A DNA stretch of 64,000 nt from Anisodus tanguticus (GCA_034509755.1 CM067552.1:15161001-15225000); one strand, 5' to 3'. Positions 44,281 to 57,833 are shown, counted from the first letter of the stretch. Notes: a model not told the origin generated them from the sequence alone. Numbers and translations: made by a program.

Positions 44281-45453
44281 GGTAAGAAGAATATCAGTCG
44301 TAACCCTCCGAGTTAGGCCATGTCAGATGTGCTGGGTAGTTTTTGGGAATGCTAGCAATTCTGGGTGTTTGGTGAGTAGTGGTATTTGGGTGTATGATGG
44401 GATCTGCATAAGCAGGTGGTGCATAATATGAAGGTGTTGTGTGGGAAGTCCCTGGTAAGTGAGTGGAATTTGCTAGTGGTGGGGTTTGGTGTAAGGTACC
44501 AATATGGGCATTAGTGGCTGGGAAATGCTCGGGTATTGGCTAGCTCGTGGATGGAAAAGTCAGTGGAGGCCTTCTTGTTTCAGTGGTTGCCTCCATGGCA
44601 GCATTGATTGCTTCGTTCTTCGCGACATGTTCCTTAAGGTCTATAATCTTTTGGAATAACAAGTTAATCATGTCTTCATGATGTAAATGATTTTGAAGGT
44701 CTTGGGGACTGGGGACTCTATAACCAAAGCGTCTTTATTACACCCAGCATCCGGAATACCAGTATGTTTGCTCCATTCTGCTCGTTAAGTGATGTTATTT
44801 CGAGTTTTGATCTTGTGAAGTATGCTAGTGTGATACAGCACGGATAAAACCCTCTTTAAGAAAAGAAAAACTCAAAGGCAAATGATGTTAGTAACGTTAG
44901 TGGAAAATGATAATACAAGATATCACAGATAAGTTGCATATAAGCACATACATTCATGCATTCTTGGTCATTTTGGCCATTTTTGGTTTTTAAGATTTTG
45001 GTTGAAAGTATATGGTTAATTTGCTACCACAACGTCGTCGAGACCAAAACTCTTCTGATTGGGGGAAATTATAATTTATATAATATAGGGGTCGAGTCGT
45101 ATGTAGACTACCTATGTATCCCTCCACAGGAAATCAATCCCTTCCGTAGTACGGGTTACATAAAAATTATCCCTAATTTCATTCTACCAGCACCGTTTGC
45201 TACACCAAGCCTGATAAGAGCTTCCTATGTATCCCTCTTTGGACATCAGGTCGAACGTAGATTCTTTTACAAAAGAGGGAGGGATAACATTTGATTAAAT
45301 TAAAATGGGATGCCTAAATTACCCAAAAGATGACTTCTCCCTGAATCCATGGCGGGTCATCGTCCTTACGACCGCGCATTCTCCCAGTGGCTTTTCTTAT
45401 TAGCGGCGGACTACAACTACCCACATCTGACAAATTTTGACTAGATGCTCCAT

Positions 45454-46401
45454 CTAAAACATGAATGTCTCGCATTCTTCGATGTCGTGTTCCGGTGCCC
45501 CTGAGTGATACAAACAGGTATTCCTCCTTGAACTACTGGCGTAAGGTCTCCAAGTAGACTTGATGGGACATACATTGTTTGTGCTAGCTAGGGTAGAGAA
45601 GAGGCTTCCGTATGAGTTTTCCAAGACAATGAAGTCATAATGCCAAACTTGAGTGTCAATGGTGATTCCATCATCTGGCATGATGAGATCGTAAACCAGT
45701 TGGAAATATGGGCCCCACAAATTGTAAATAACATTTTCGTTAATCAATCTTATCATTTTCCTTTTGAAGGTCAAACACTCGTCTATGGTGTGGCCAGGTT
45801 GGTTTTTGTGGAAAGGGCACCTCTTATGAGAATAGATGGGAGCACAAGTCGGGAGAACATCAGAGCTGAATGATGATGCTCCGGTATTTTTTAATCCTTC
45901 ATACATTTCGATGTTTTGCACCGGCTTGGGTGCGACTTTGAAAGGCAAAGTGTGGGCTTTAAGGGAAATCATCCACCAGATGAGAGATGATGTCTGGTAT
46001 GTCTCTTGTGGCATCACATAGTAGTCCACAGTTTCATCGCATTTGGAGCAACTTCTTCAAGTAGCTCACTTGATTCCCCGGCGTATGGCACATGATCTTT
46101 CTTGGGTAACTCAGACTCTTGCTTCAGTGTCTTGAATAATGGGATGTAATAATTAACCATTTCCTTGAACTTGTTACGGAGGTTTTTTGCAGTGATGCTT
46201 CTGCTCAGTAGTCTCTTCTGGAAGGTTTCCTATGAAATCCAGAATTTGGTCGACCCCTTTCATTTTTGTGTTAGACAAGTCAATCTTCTCCTTGATCTTG
46301 CGAATGTTTATTCGAATCCAATCTTCGGTTTCTTCATCGCTGACCAAGTCGACAACTGGTGAAGTGGCACTTTGGCTTTCTGGAGTATCCCTTGGTAGCA
46401 A
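45454..46401 (-). pseudogene. Tat/Ogre gag remnant
   Basis: An open stretch (46,029-45,454, 191 codons) reads VAPKPVQNIEMYEGL, then CPFHKNQPGHTIDECLTFKRKMIRLI and later CLYHSGAPEHDIEECETF. These paired C-x2-H...GH....C units before K..VQ.LI-type sequence are characteristic of Tat gag C-termini. The 46,401-46,174 frame is its degraded upstream portion. Gag would package the RNA. Nearby, 45,110-45,260 carries the CCTATGTATCCC...CGTAG motif otherwise seen in the 3' UTR repeats. Confidence 0.7.
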
Positions 46402-46850
46402 ATCAACCTTTAAAGGAGGTGCAAATTTAGTTTAGTTTTGATATTTTCCTATGTTTTGCTTTCGGACTGGTGTCCGGAATGTGGAACCAATCAATAGTTC
46501 AAACAGAACACATGAATGCATATAAGCAGTTATATCACATAATCATATATAATTTGCATTTGTAATATTCACGCTCCTAAACCTTTTTGCACCAAGGTAT
46601 TCTAATCATTTGAAACATAATTGTGCCAAATGTTGTTTTAAACCATTTCCGCCATAATCATTTTTATTAATAATAAGGTTTTCCCCAATGGGGTTACAAT
46701 GCATGAAAAAGGCAGTAAGTGAAATCAGTAGAAGTCACCTACAGTGGTGGATGATGAAGCTCTGTCTATCCGAAGATTATTGGCCCTTTGAAGGGCAGTA
46801 TGAATCTGGAGGTGAGTAGACATCAGAAATGAATCAACCTAGAAACCTTT

Positions 46851-48550
46851 CTATATGAAGGTGATAGGTGCAGTCTCATCCATCGCTCTTCTTATTCGAG
46901 CATATAGGTCCTCTAACCACTCACGAGTGAAGTCTAAATATCTCTGAATACGACGTGCCTTGATCTCATCCTTTGAATCACTGTCATGACTACACTGATA
47001 GAAGTTGGGCCCCGTAATAAGGGTACCTTGCAAATGTGGTCTCAACCAGTCTACATAGTCTCATCACAATGGAACATATCCTCGGCTAGAGTGTCTTGAC
47101 CCTATCTCACTCGACCATTCCACTCTCGGACGATGTCAGTAACCCTCTTGATCCTATCTTTCTCATAGTCATGATATACTCCCCATGTTTCCTACCTAGG
47201 ATATCACTTGTCTCCTACCCAACTATCTTAGAACCCTAATAGGTGCATAAGAGCTGATTCCCCGGATTCCCATAAATGGCAGGAAAGGGTTTATACCTCT
47301 GACTACAATGGTCTCGAATATAAAGTTAGGAAATCTCTACTGTATGTTATCCTCTCGGAGTCTCTAAAAGATAAAGGCCACCCATATTTGATTTGGTTCA
47401 CGAAATTTGGACAAGTAGCTTGAAGGTTATCTTTCCTACATTCCGGATCTAGGTACAAAGGACCCTAAATTTTATACTGGTAGGTTACACCCTTGGAAAT
47501 ACCTATGTAGGTTTTGACATTGATCTAAATCTCGGTATATGTCAGGAAGGATGACAGGGACTAGGTCAAAGTATTTTATTTCCCCGTTTAAGGTTATTCC
47601 ATGAACGATAACATGGGTGACAAAAAGGACATAAGTATCTATGGCTTGATATCGATCTTTGGGAAATACCATGGTTCCTAGAAGTCATATGGAAAAGGTT
47701 AGGGGTCGGGTGGCTTCCTAATTGGCGTAAGACCGAAACTCAATGGAGTGTTCTAGATATCCCCGTTTGGACCCAAATCAGTTGTAGAGATCCCTAAAGG
47801 CTACGGTTGGGCAAAATATCCAATTGGCGCTAGCTAGGGATAAGAACTTCATGATCTCATCAAGAGTAGGCTTATGGGGTACTGGAAGGTTGTGGTCGGC
47901 TTTCTTCCTTCTTCTCATACACGTTCCGCTGCTATCTATGCAATCTCAAATTTCGTCTAAGGTCGGGTCATCTCAAAATCTCCGAACCTAAACACCATTA
48001 TGTCACAATCTCAGAATCCGGTAAGGACTTCTAACAATTTCCTATTTCCTTTCATGGTCATGAGTGAGGGTAGGTGTCCTAGACAGTTCATTACTTCTCA
48101 TTGTTGTGAGGCATCTAGCCATAACTACCAAAATATATGTAGCTTGGGTGCTTCTAAAACCATATCAAACATAAGGTTGGTATGCATCTAAAAAATAGAG
48201 CACGGTTAATTTTTCCCTCCTAAAGTAAATGGTTTATTACATAAGGCACAATCTTGCTTCCATATAACAAGTAGTTGGATATAGGGTCATCGGGTTATAG
48301 ACCGTCAAGACACGAAGTAGTCAGCCTAATAGGTCAAGATACATCTAAAATATCTGAACCTGTCTAGGTAAGCAAGCGCTAGTTTAATAAGGATTTGGCT
48401 TTGCTCTATCCTAGGAAAACTAGAGTTGTTTAGAAAATGACTAAGGGGCCCGAGCGGACTACTCAAGGTGAACCATTGTCGACTATTGGACGACCGCGAA
48501 CCAACTCCGTCTTCAACATGTTCCAAAGAAAGTAATTTAGTTTTTTACTG
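46851..48550 (-). pseudogene. Tat/Ogre ORF1-like region (first copy)
   Basis: Broken minus-strand frames include 47,672-47,472 (MVFPKDRYQAIDTYVLFVTHVIVHG and LVPVILPDIYRDLDQCQ) and 47,045-46,851 (RARRIQRYLDFTREWLEDLYARI-like). The P.ILP.IYR.LD.C pattern resembles the ORF1/DUF7745-type protein found upstream of gag in this lineage. About 1.5 kb of it (47,031-48,545) recurs at 62,550-64,000. Confidence 0.6.
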
Positions 48551-48733
48551 GAGGACGATTGCGAAACAGCATACCCGTCTTTGTGCACTGATACAAGTGT
48601 GTGTGCGTGCCATTTGGCGGAATAATGAGATGCATGAATGACAGTTATAATTTGAGAGAAATTAAACATATAAGAAATTCATATCAATTAAAATGTGTTT
48701 TATAGAAAACCGTATGGTTGGAACCTAGGTTTT

Positions 48734-48753
48734 TCCCCAGCAGAGACACAATC
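48734..48753 (-). other. Tat/Ogre primer-binding site
   Basis: On the minus strand the LTR end CCGTAACA is followed by GATTGTGTCTCTGCTGGGGA. This resembles the GGCGACTCTGCTGGGGA primer site typical of Ogre elements, with substitutions at its left. Confidence 0.7.
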
Positions 48754-51700
48754 TGTTACGGTTTACCTTTACGCGAAGGCGTAAAAGCTACTAAGAGGTT
48801 GTTTGTGCCTAAATCGGATAATTTGTTTTTTAGATTCGCCACCTAATTTATAGGTACATTAGGAAAACCGGGTTAAAAAGGATTTATTCAGATAAGTCCG
48901 TGAAAAATCCTTTTTAAACCAAAGTCAAGGTAAGAGTTCTGGTTATCCCCCGCGGAAGGTGTTAGACACCCGATATTAAGGATCCGTAGAATACGGTTGA
49001 TCTTCGTGTTCTATAGCATGTTTAAAGTTATACATTGTTCAAAAATGTTTACTTTCTGCAAAAATTCATGTCATTCATTTCATCTCCAACTCAAAAGTTT
49101 TTTAAAAAAAAATCAAGGAGTTAAATTCCGCAAAAATAACTCATATAAGGGTAATTTGTCAATCCATTTCACACTAAAGCACACTCAAGGTTGACTTTGA
49201 GTAGAACTCTACAATTTTATTCCAACGATTGCCCAAACATTCCTTATATGTTTTTGCAAATCTTTTATGTTCAAAGGGGTATAATTTATTTTGAAATGAC
49301 ATGTTTTGAACTTAAAAAATCGAAACAAGTTTGTTCATTTCCATGCTATTTCGCAAAGGGTCAATTCATATTCTACATTTTTTCCTGAAACTGCATGTCA
49401 ACTCAAATTCTTATTGTTTAGTTTAAAGGTTCTATAGTTACTTGAGTTGGGCTTGGCCCAAAAACAGTCCACAAATATGTTTTATGAAATTCAACCCATT
49501 TTTGTTTGCTTTTCAAAATTCAGACTTGTCTAAATTCTTCAGGCCTATTTCATGAAGTAAAAATTACGTTTTTATTTTATTTCAGCCGAAAATGATCCAA
49601 TTGGTTTTAAATCCAAAAATCAGTCCAATTTCTCATCCATTTAAAATATACGAACAAAGTTAATTATTTTGAAATCCGTTTTCGTGACGATTCTAGCTAA
49701 ACGATGTACGTATCGTTTACTTATCCTAAGACATAACCATAAAAGGGGTTCCAATATATATAAAAATACATATTTTATACATGTATTATACATAATAAAA
49801 ATACATTGAAAGTAAAGGAGATAAGTTTAGGCTGGTGGCCCTACCTAAGCCCAGTAGTTGGTTATTTTCACGCATAGCTGGGCCTTCACGTGCATCTACA
49901 AGTGTCGGACATGACAAAACGATATTTAGTTGGATCTTAGCCCAACCAGCTTAAGAAGAATGAGAAGGCCCATGGGGTCATCCTACATGCATGGATAGAG
50001 GGGAGGAGAAGGGGAAAATAAGGATACAAGTTAGAATGCACCCATAATTTTCACAAAGGCATTATTATCGAAAAAGAAACTTACGAGTACTAGTGATCTA
50101 AATTAAAAGGCAGGGAACAAGTTGACAATTATACACAACATACAAAGGAAAAAATGATCTAAGCCCAAATCCAACAAATAGTGGGATTTTTTTAGCAAAT
50201 GAAAAATCACATGGGCCTAGCCTAATTGAGTCGAATGACAGTCATAAAAATAAAACAGGGAGTCGGGGATAAGTTGGCCAAAGCCCAACATACATATCAA
50301 AACAATCAAGAACAAAGAGGGGGAAAGATAAACAAGCGAGGCCCGAATGTTTAAAACAAAAACTCTGTCTTTACTTGATATATACAAAGGATATACCTCT
50401 CATGTATACCATATATATTGTTATCTGGTATTCCAGTTGTATATCAGAGCATATATCAGCACATATCATAGGAAAACACAAAGGAAAGAAGAAGTGCACA
50501 CCGAAAGGGGTATATAAAGTATAAAACACTCATACTTCCCCACAAATTATTGTATATGCCCCCATGATACTCAATTAACATAAACAAATAAAAGATCCTA
50601 ATGTTCGGACATGATAACTAGAACTACTACATCATTCCTGTGCATTTACACAAACTGCTAGGAGAACATGTCAAATTATAAATTTCATATCATATTTATT
50701 AAATTCAAATAGTGAAGGTAGAGCCCATCTCAGTTCAAGTCAGTAGCCACATCAAGTACCAGCTAAGTTAAACAAGGAATCTAAAATTAATAGAAGATGA
50801 CAAAATCTGAACAAATAATTCTTTTTAAACTAACACTGTGATCATGTTAATAGCTCATATGGCTCCTAGCTACCACAAGATTTTATAAAAGTAACACAGG
50901 AGTATGATTTTACAGTTCATGTCATACAATCTAGCTTTAACAAGTGTAGGAACAATAAATATGCAAGGATGATACAACCTACATAGCACACATTTCATTT
51001 AATTCTCCTTATGAAGTCAAATAACTCCACAAAGAAAGCAAAAGATATATGAGGTAGGACCTATTGAGGGTATTTATCTAGGACTATCATATCTCCCTTT
51101 TCATACTAGTGTCTTAAACACATAGGATTTTGAAGAAGTAAACACATATTGGCTCTATACAAAGTATAGGTTTTTCCAAGGATAAATTCATCCAAGATAG
51201 GAACAAGGCATGCTACCGAGACACACACAGTACTGCCAGTTTCTCATGAATGGAAAACTCGTTAAGAGACTTGGATGAAAAATTCTAGTTCTCAATTTAT
51301 CAGGTCAAGCATCAAGTGCTGAAGCTGAACCATCTCAAATAAATGCACAAATACATGTATTTTAATCAAACTTCTATCCCTCTATTACGCTTTATTATCC
51401 TAACTGATATGAATGCAAACAGACACAACCAAAGAGGCAAACAAGCAAGATGTTTTGGACTCGACTAACATATTAAAGTCTAATAAAACTTTGTGAATAA
51501 ATTCTTTAAGTTAGCATACTGAAGTTGGCCTATCTTTATCATTTACAACTGTCAATAACACATAGCAGCTAGCACAATGGTTCAGAGTTTTTTGTTCCTT
51601 ATCTATATATGCATTTAGATTAGATGGTAAGACTTACAAATATGTAGTGGTAACATGGAACACATAGATGTATACAACCAGTCCTTTATTATGTATTCAT

Positions 51701-52000
51701 GACACAACCCTAGCCCTTATGAAAAAACTCCATAAAGAACCTAACATCCTCCAAGATTAAACTAGATGGAGATAGGCACAGTGGGTTACATGTTTAGGGA
51801 TAAGTAGATGACATAACTTAAGAACATGACATATAGACAAGGAAAGTCCATATTAAGACATGTGAAAAGCTATTTTTTTCATATTATGAGCAGGATTCTA
51901 AGAATAATCACAAACTAATCATCCACTCAATCAAACATGTTGTCATTCTTTAGGATTTAGATTTGCAAATGCTCAGTTAGGCCTAATAGAGTTCACAAGT
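48754..52000 (-). repeat. 5' LTR of the Tat/Ogre element
   Basis: The minus-strand LTR ends CCGTAACA at 48,754. The adjoining 250 bases (CGCCACCTAATTTATA, GGTAAGAGTTCTG, AAGGTGTTAGACACC, AAGGATCCGTAGAATACGGTTG) are the hallmark tail. The rest is A+T-rich and gene-free. Its true start is unresolved, so the upper boundary is only an estimate. Confidence 0.55.
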
Positions 52001-52529
52001 ATGAGCTACAGATTCCTAAGATATACAAGACTTAGAATGAATTTAAGACAGGGAAAATAATGGACAAGAATTAGCATATGATGAACATAGTCAGGCATTT
52101 TTGATAGCACGTAGTCCGATACCAATCCCAAATCCCCAATACCAAAATCTCATTATGCCGTGAGGGCAGCTACCCTAACCCGTAGGAGAACCCTACTCAT
52201 ACAACATAAGGATTTGTGGAAACAATTGCGAAAAATAATGAATGAGAAGAGATGTAATTAACAAGTCTTATATTAAATACAAAGTCTGAAGAAATACCCC
52301 AATGATCCGATAGTCATGAGTACAAGTTCTAGTAACTGAATACAAGTCTGAATAGAAATAACAACACTGTCTAAATATAAATGACAGAATCATAAGGATG
52401 GATAAAAGAGTTCAAGTGCAGGGAATGCATCAGCAGCTCACCATGGACTCTCCAAGAAATCACCAATGAGTTATGCTCTATCTACTACTCCGTCGTATCC
52501 TGGCTTGATACGTACATATAGAGTACAAA
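52001..52529. repeat. Unassigned LTR-like sequence
   Basis: No gene is visible. The part from about 52,120 (GTGAGGGCAGCTACCC..., TACAAGTCTGAATAGA, GTTCAAGTGCAGGGAA) resembles the 3' half of another minus-strand gypsy LTR. It abuts the Tekay-like LTR end at 52,530. Confidence 0.35.
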
Positions 52530-53222
52530 TGTAACACCCTAGACTTGGTGGGGAGGAGGGGGTCGGCACCCAGCGCCCGAAGGCCTAAGCATACCATTAT
52601 TGTATCTGAACCCTGAAACATGAAACTTGGACCGACAAGACCTCCAATTAACCATATATGACAAGACTGAAAGATAACCTGCACACAGAAGAGTCCCAGT
52701 AGGATATATATATATGTTCAGATAGCCAAGGCCAATAGTAGATGCGATCTCACAGAGTTCAATCCATGTTCCCAACCCATGACCATTATGAGCTCGAAGC
52801 TTCCTTCGTAACTCCCGGAATTAAGTGATTCAGAAAGATTTTTCTTTATCTATGCAATATGAGTATTCTACTAACAAAAATGGCCATCAAAGTCATGACA
52901 TACCAACATCTACTATACACAATTCTGCAAGCCTTTTAGAGTGAAATATACATACCAATAGGTCGGGACATGGCCCCCCATACCCCAAAACACTAGTTTC
53001 ATATGTAATAGTACCTAAGGACTCCTGTACAACAACTCTAAGAGAAGGGAGTGCGACAAGGACCACTGAGCATATCACTTACTAGGGAGGAGTGCTGCTC
53101 AGTCTATATGTACATGTGGGCATGAACACAGTGCCCAAAGATGGATATCAGTATAAAAGATGTACTAAATATGTAGGGCATAATCACATGTAAATAAACA
53201 TACTCTAATTAGGGAAGTGAGC

Positions 53223-54506
53223 TGATGAAAGTACGGAGGTATTTTAGTTGGTAAGTGGTTCGGATCATTGTCAGTTTCAGGTTAACCCAAAATTAGACAA
53301 GGAAGGTGGGGTTTCTTGGGTTTTCGGTAGGTCGAGATGTGGGCTATTTGGCAACGGTTTCAGGTATATATAGAAGGAGTCATGATAAGGCGCTTTAGGT
53401 GGTGGTTGTGGGTGATGTGAGGGGTATTGTGGTGATGGTGCTCTGGTGTTTTAGTGACGGTAAAGGCTCGGACGTTGACCGAGATAGTGAGGGTATGCGA
53501 GAAGGGAGTTTTGAATGAGGAGTTAATATGTATGGTGGCGTATGCGTGTGGTTATGGTTAGATTCGGATGGAGTTCTTTTGAGAGGATGGTAATGAGGTG
53601 TCGTGGGAGATAGTAGAGTGGAGAAACAAGTAATTAGAACAAGAAATGTATACGGATTGTTGGAAACAATCCAAGACAAAAACCAAGTCTCAATACAGTC
53701 GAGATGTGGTTCTTCTATGGTAACACGAGAATTTAATTGCTCGTGTGGTCCAAGGATATCCTAATCAATTGCATAAGGACTAGGTTGAGGTTTGCTGGCC
53801 GCGAGACTTAACACTAACCAAGCAAGGGTGACCGAAACCTTATAAAAGATAGGTGGTTCTCCCGTAGAACCAACCGACCCTTCCGGAGGATCAACTAAGA
53901 ACTTACAATCCCGGATTAAAAGACTTAGAAAATTGAGTAAACACTCAAGTTTTATATCAACAACAACGACCTTTTTACAACACACAAAGTCCCTATTTAT
54001 AGTACTACATTGATGATTCTAGAAAGCAACTAAGAAGTTTCGACCAAGGTGGGAACGCACGGTGTGAATGGTCCAAACTGTGTGGTAAACCGAAGCCAAC
54101 CTTTGAACTCCCCAAGTCACCATTTTGTTACTTCTATGTGGATAAAGTCATGAATCATCACTTTGGGAGTTGCGGGAAGCTTCTGTGGTATAGAAGGTCC
54201 TCGGCCACCTTTTCTACAAGCCTAGTCATCCTTCGTTTTTACAAGGTTCCTTAATTGTGTCCTTAAAAAAACTAATAATAGCCTAGACATTAAGATAAGC
54301 TAAAAGAAAGTTGCAAGGTGTCGGCCAGGACGACATGAAATCCGACAAAGCTTATGGCATCCTTCAGTCTTCAAGTTTTGTTCTCGCTCCATATTCCATC
54401 CCAAGCTAGACATGTTACCATCGGCTGATTGGTAATGTTGGGAATCCTTAGCAAATTTCCTCTTGATTCTTCTTGTATGCTTAAGGTCATTGGCTTACTT
54501 ACATCA
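53223..54506 (-). repeat. 3' LTR of the nested gypsy element
   Basis: A 1,284-bp LTR collinear with the 5' copy. It starts TGATGTAAGTAAGCC, ends CTTTCATCA and keeps the TATAAATAGGGAC box at about 53,990-54,003. Divergence from the 5' LTR is obvious by eye across the pair. Confidence 0.85.
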
Positions 54507-54519
54507 TTCTCCCCTTCTT
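54507..54519 (-). other. Polypurine tract of the nested element
   Basis: AAGAAGGGGAGAA on the minus strand lies directly before the 3' LTR start TGATGTAAG. Confidence 0.8.
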
Positions 54520-55126
54520 TGATGAAATTTGTACTCAAATTCTCGTCATCCAAATACGGGGATAAATCTCCAACGTTGAAGGTGGCACTAATGCCCCGTA
54601 CTCACTTGGTAGTTCGATCTTGTAGGCACTCTCTCCAAATCTTGCCATTACCTTGAATTGACCATCCGCTCTAGGCATTAATTTGTTTTTCCTTAGATTT
54701 GGAAACCACTCTTTCCTTAGATGTAATCAAACCAAGTCTCCCGGTTGGAATTGTGGTTGAGTCCTTGATTTGTTCACCTCCCTTTTCTATTTGTCATTGG
54801 CCTTTTGGATCTGCACTTGAATTTGATCATGCAATTTTTTTGAAAGCCTCAATTTTGTCCTTAGCTGTGAAATTTAAGATTTCCTTATTTGGAATGGGAA
54901 TTAGATCATGGGGTAAGAATGGATTCGTACCATACACAACTTCGAATAGTGCATTTACCGTGGTGCGAGATGGGCTTCGATTGTAGGAAAATTTTGCGTG
55001 AGCTAGTTTTATATCCCAATCCTTGGTCATCTTACTTACTAACCCCTTCAACAATGTTCCGAGGGTTCTATTGGTCACTACTGTCTGACCGTCCATTTGA
55101 GGATGGTGGGAAGTGATGAATAACAA
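54507..55126 (-). pseudogene. Nested element: integrase core and C-terminus
   Basis: The open segment 55,126-54,827 encodes FITSHHPQMDGQTVVTNRTL, DWDIKLAHAKFSYNRS and FEVVYGTNPFLPHDL, the end of the integrase core and its extension. The expected E after Q-DGQ-E reads V, so the catalytic glutamate is gone. The C-terminal tail (MDDENLSTNFIKEGENDVS, 54,553 onward) reads across the purine tract into the 3' LTR. Confidence 0.78.
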
Positions 55127-55396
55127 CTTGGTGCCAAGGATCCTCTACAAATTCTTCAAGAAATAACTTAGACACTTTACGTCCCTATCGGACTCAATTG
55201 TTTTCGATAAACCATGCAATCTCACCACTTCCTTCAAGTATAAATCTGCAACATGAGTTGTATCGACAGTTTTGTGGGAAGCGATGAAATGCGCCATCTT
55301 GTAAAACCTATCCACAACTACCATGATGGAGTCCTTCTCACGTTGTGTTTTTGGTTAACCGAGAATAAAGTCCAAGCTCACACCTTCCCATGTTCC

Positions 55397-55990
55397 TTAT
55401 GGAACTGGGAGAGGAGTGTACAACCCCTTATGAAAACAACTGTTGGCTTTTTGGAAAGTGGAACACCGACTCACTACTCCATGCACATCTTTACCCATCC
55501 GTGGACAATAAAAGTGATCTTGGAGGATCTCCAAGGTTTTCATTATGCAAAAATGATCGGTGAGCCTACCCAAGTGTATCTCATGCACAAGAAACTCTCT
55601 CTTGAAGCATTTAGGCACACATAACTTGTTCCCCTTGAAAAGGAACCATTCTTCCAATGAATAAGACCCATGAGCTATATTTTTGCATTCGATCATCGTG
55701 TCTTTAAACTCAGTATCTTGGTAATAAAACTCCTTAAGAACCTCAAATCCCATAAGCTTTTGTTCTAGTATGGTTAACATGACATGGTAATGAGATAGGA
55801 TGTCCGCCACTATGTTAGATTTACCATCCTTGTGCTTTGTGGAAAATGTAAAGGTTTGCAAATAGGCTACCCATTTGGCATGCCTCGGAATTAACTTTCT
55901 TTGCCCGTGCAAGTACTTTAAAAATTCGTGATCCGAATAGAGCACAAAGTGTTGCGGCCTGAAGTAATGCTCCCATTGAGTCAAAGCCAT
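55397..55990 (-). pseudogene. Nested element: RNase H end and integrase N-terminus
   Basis: A 197-codon segment reads YFRPQHFVLYSDHEFLKYL and KDGKSNIVADILS (end of RNase H), then VHEIHLGRLTDHFCIMKTLEIL and CSTFQKANS. The HHCC finger of integrase is visible with H-x-H, but its second cysteine pair reads C-x2-F, so a zinc ligand is lost. The catalytic core follows in broken frames. Confidence 0.8.
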
Positions 55991-56124
55991 TATGATAGCA
56001 TAGAATTCCTTATCATAAGTGGAATAGTTGAGCCGCGAACAGTTTAGCTTTTTACTAAATAATACAAGAGGTCGTTTCTCTTGGATTAAGACGGAACCAA
56101 TACCGACTCCACTCGCATCGCACT

Positions 56125-56823
56125 CTACTTAAAGAGATTTTCAATGTTTGGAATGGCTAAAACCGGTGCCTCAAACAACCGTGCCTTCAAGGTTTCAAAG
56201 GCCTTTTGAGCTTTGGGAGACCACTTAAACTCACCTTTTTTTGTGAGTTCCGTGATGGGAACTGCAATGGTGCTAAAGACCTGAATGAAACGACAGTAGA
56301 AAAAAGCTAATCCATGAAAGCTGGTCCAACTTCGAATTGCTTCTATCTTGGAAGGGTCCATATGAATGCCCTCCGAGGACATTATGTACCCTAGAAATAG
56401 GACGCTAGTGATCATGAAGGAACACTTATCCAATTTCATTTCCCTTAACCTTTTGAATACTGCTTCTAAACATGCCAAATGGGACTCCTTGTTCCGACTA
56501 TAAATTAAGATGTCGTCTAAATAGACTACGACAAACTTTCCCAATAATAGTCGTAACACCTCGTGCATAAGTCTCATGAAGGATATTGGGGCATTACATA
56601 ATCTAAACGGCATCACAAGACATTCATACAATCCGTACTTTGTTTTGAAGTCCATCTTCCATTCATCACCCTCTCGGATTCTCATTTGGTGATAGACGCT
56701 TCTCAAATCAATTTTGGAGAACGATTTGGCATCGTTCAATTCATCTAAGACGTCATCTAACCTTGGCATGGGAAATCGATACTTTATAGTAATGTTTTTT
56801 ACCGCTCGACTATCGATGCACAT
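56125..56823 (-). pseudogene. Nested element: reverse transcriptase
   Basis: A 232-codon open segment carries CIDSRAVKNITIKYRFPMPRLDD, FSKIDLRSVYHQMRIREGDEWK (first catalytic Asp), MPF-LCNAP and VVVYLDDILIYSR, with YLDD at 56,523-56,512. It then passes the thumb, FLGYIMSSEGI, into the start of RNase H (KCAFETLKARL-like). Catalytic residues are intact. A stop at about 56,125 separates it from the RNase H/integrase segment. Confidence 0.88.
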
Positions 56824-57394
56824 ACGCTAAGTTTCATCCTTCTTTGGCACCAACAATGCGGGTACCGCACATGGGCTAAGACTTTCTCGGACAAATCCCT
56901 TATCTAACAAGTCTTGGACTTGCCTTTGTAGTTCCTTGTCTTCCTTCGGATTACACCTATAGGCTGGTCAGTTTGGCAAAGAACTTCCCAAAATGAAATC
57001 GATGGAAAGCTCAATGCCCCTGATGGGTGCAAAGCCGGGGGTGAGGTCGTTTGGGGTCCTCAACCCTTTCTCCCAAAAGGCTCTTCTTAGCCTTGTGTTT
57101 AAAATCATGGAAGGGACTCCCCTTCTTTAATTCCTTCTTGATCTCCCGCACTTCAAGTGGTTGGATCTCAGATTCCGTCCGAGGCTTAGTGTCTTATCCC
57201 TTTGTTGTTTTTTTACACTCACTAGGCAGTAGTGGCACCAATCGGATTTTATGGCCATCCTTTTGAAAAGAATAAGTGTTATTTTCTCCATCGTGTCGTT
57301 CCTTCCGATCGAATTTCCAAGGGCAGCCTAACAAAATATGGAAAGAGTCCATGGGTTGGACATCACATCATAATTTATCCTCATATTTTCCAAT

Positions 57395-57833
57395 CTAAAA
57401 GCCGACGAGGGTTTGGGTTGTGACCCTTAGTTCTCTGTCTTTGTTTACCCACTGAAGATCATATGTCTTAGGGTGGTTGCAAGTGGTTAACTCTAGTTTG
57501 TCCACAATTTCCTGGGAGGCTATGTTGGAACTAGTTCCTCCATCAATAATCAACTTACACACCTTGTCTTTCACCTTGCACCGTGTGTAAAATAGTTGTT
57601 TCCTTTGTGATTCCTTAGGTGTTTTGCGTGCAACATCCAACTCACATTGGAGTACCAAGCCTTCATGCTTTGGGCTGTTTGATGCAGGCCCGGATTTGGT
57701 GCGGTTCCTCATGGTACGTCCGGCAAGTTCCTTTCTCAAGGCTTGCACATATTCCGCAACTAACTCGGACATAACCCTCCTAAGTTCCTTATTTATATTA
57801 GCCAGAGCGTTGTTGCGTGGGACGGTATCGCTT
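57395..57833 (-). pseudogene. Nested element: residual gag and protease
   Basis: An open frame runs from the primer site for about 150 codons. After about 80 codons of non-conserved sequence, QLFYTRCKVKDKVCKLIIDGGTSS holds the retropepsin-type active site (Asp at about 57,544), followed by NIASQEIVDKL and HPKTYDLQWVN. Such protease blocks normally lie after a roughly 300-residue or larger gag with a zinc knuckle. Here both are missing, so the element has an internal deletion. Confidence 0.75.

Larger units (their letters stand above)
42213..48753 (-). mobile_element. Tat/Ogre-type element, internal region
   Basis: Minus-strand order from the primer site at 48,734-48,753: ORF1-like frames (48.5-46.85 kb), gag (46.4-45.4 kb) and protease linker (42.5-42.2 kb). 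This matches the 5' half of a Tat/Ogre polyprotein. Reverse transcriptase, RNase H and integrase are missing below 42,213. A foreign plus-oriented LTR fragment sits at 43,500-44,280. Stops throughout mark it as inactive. Confidence 0.75.
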
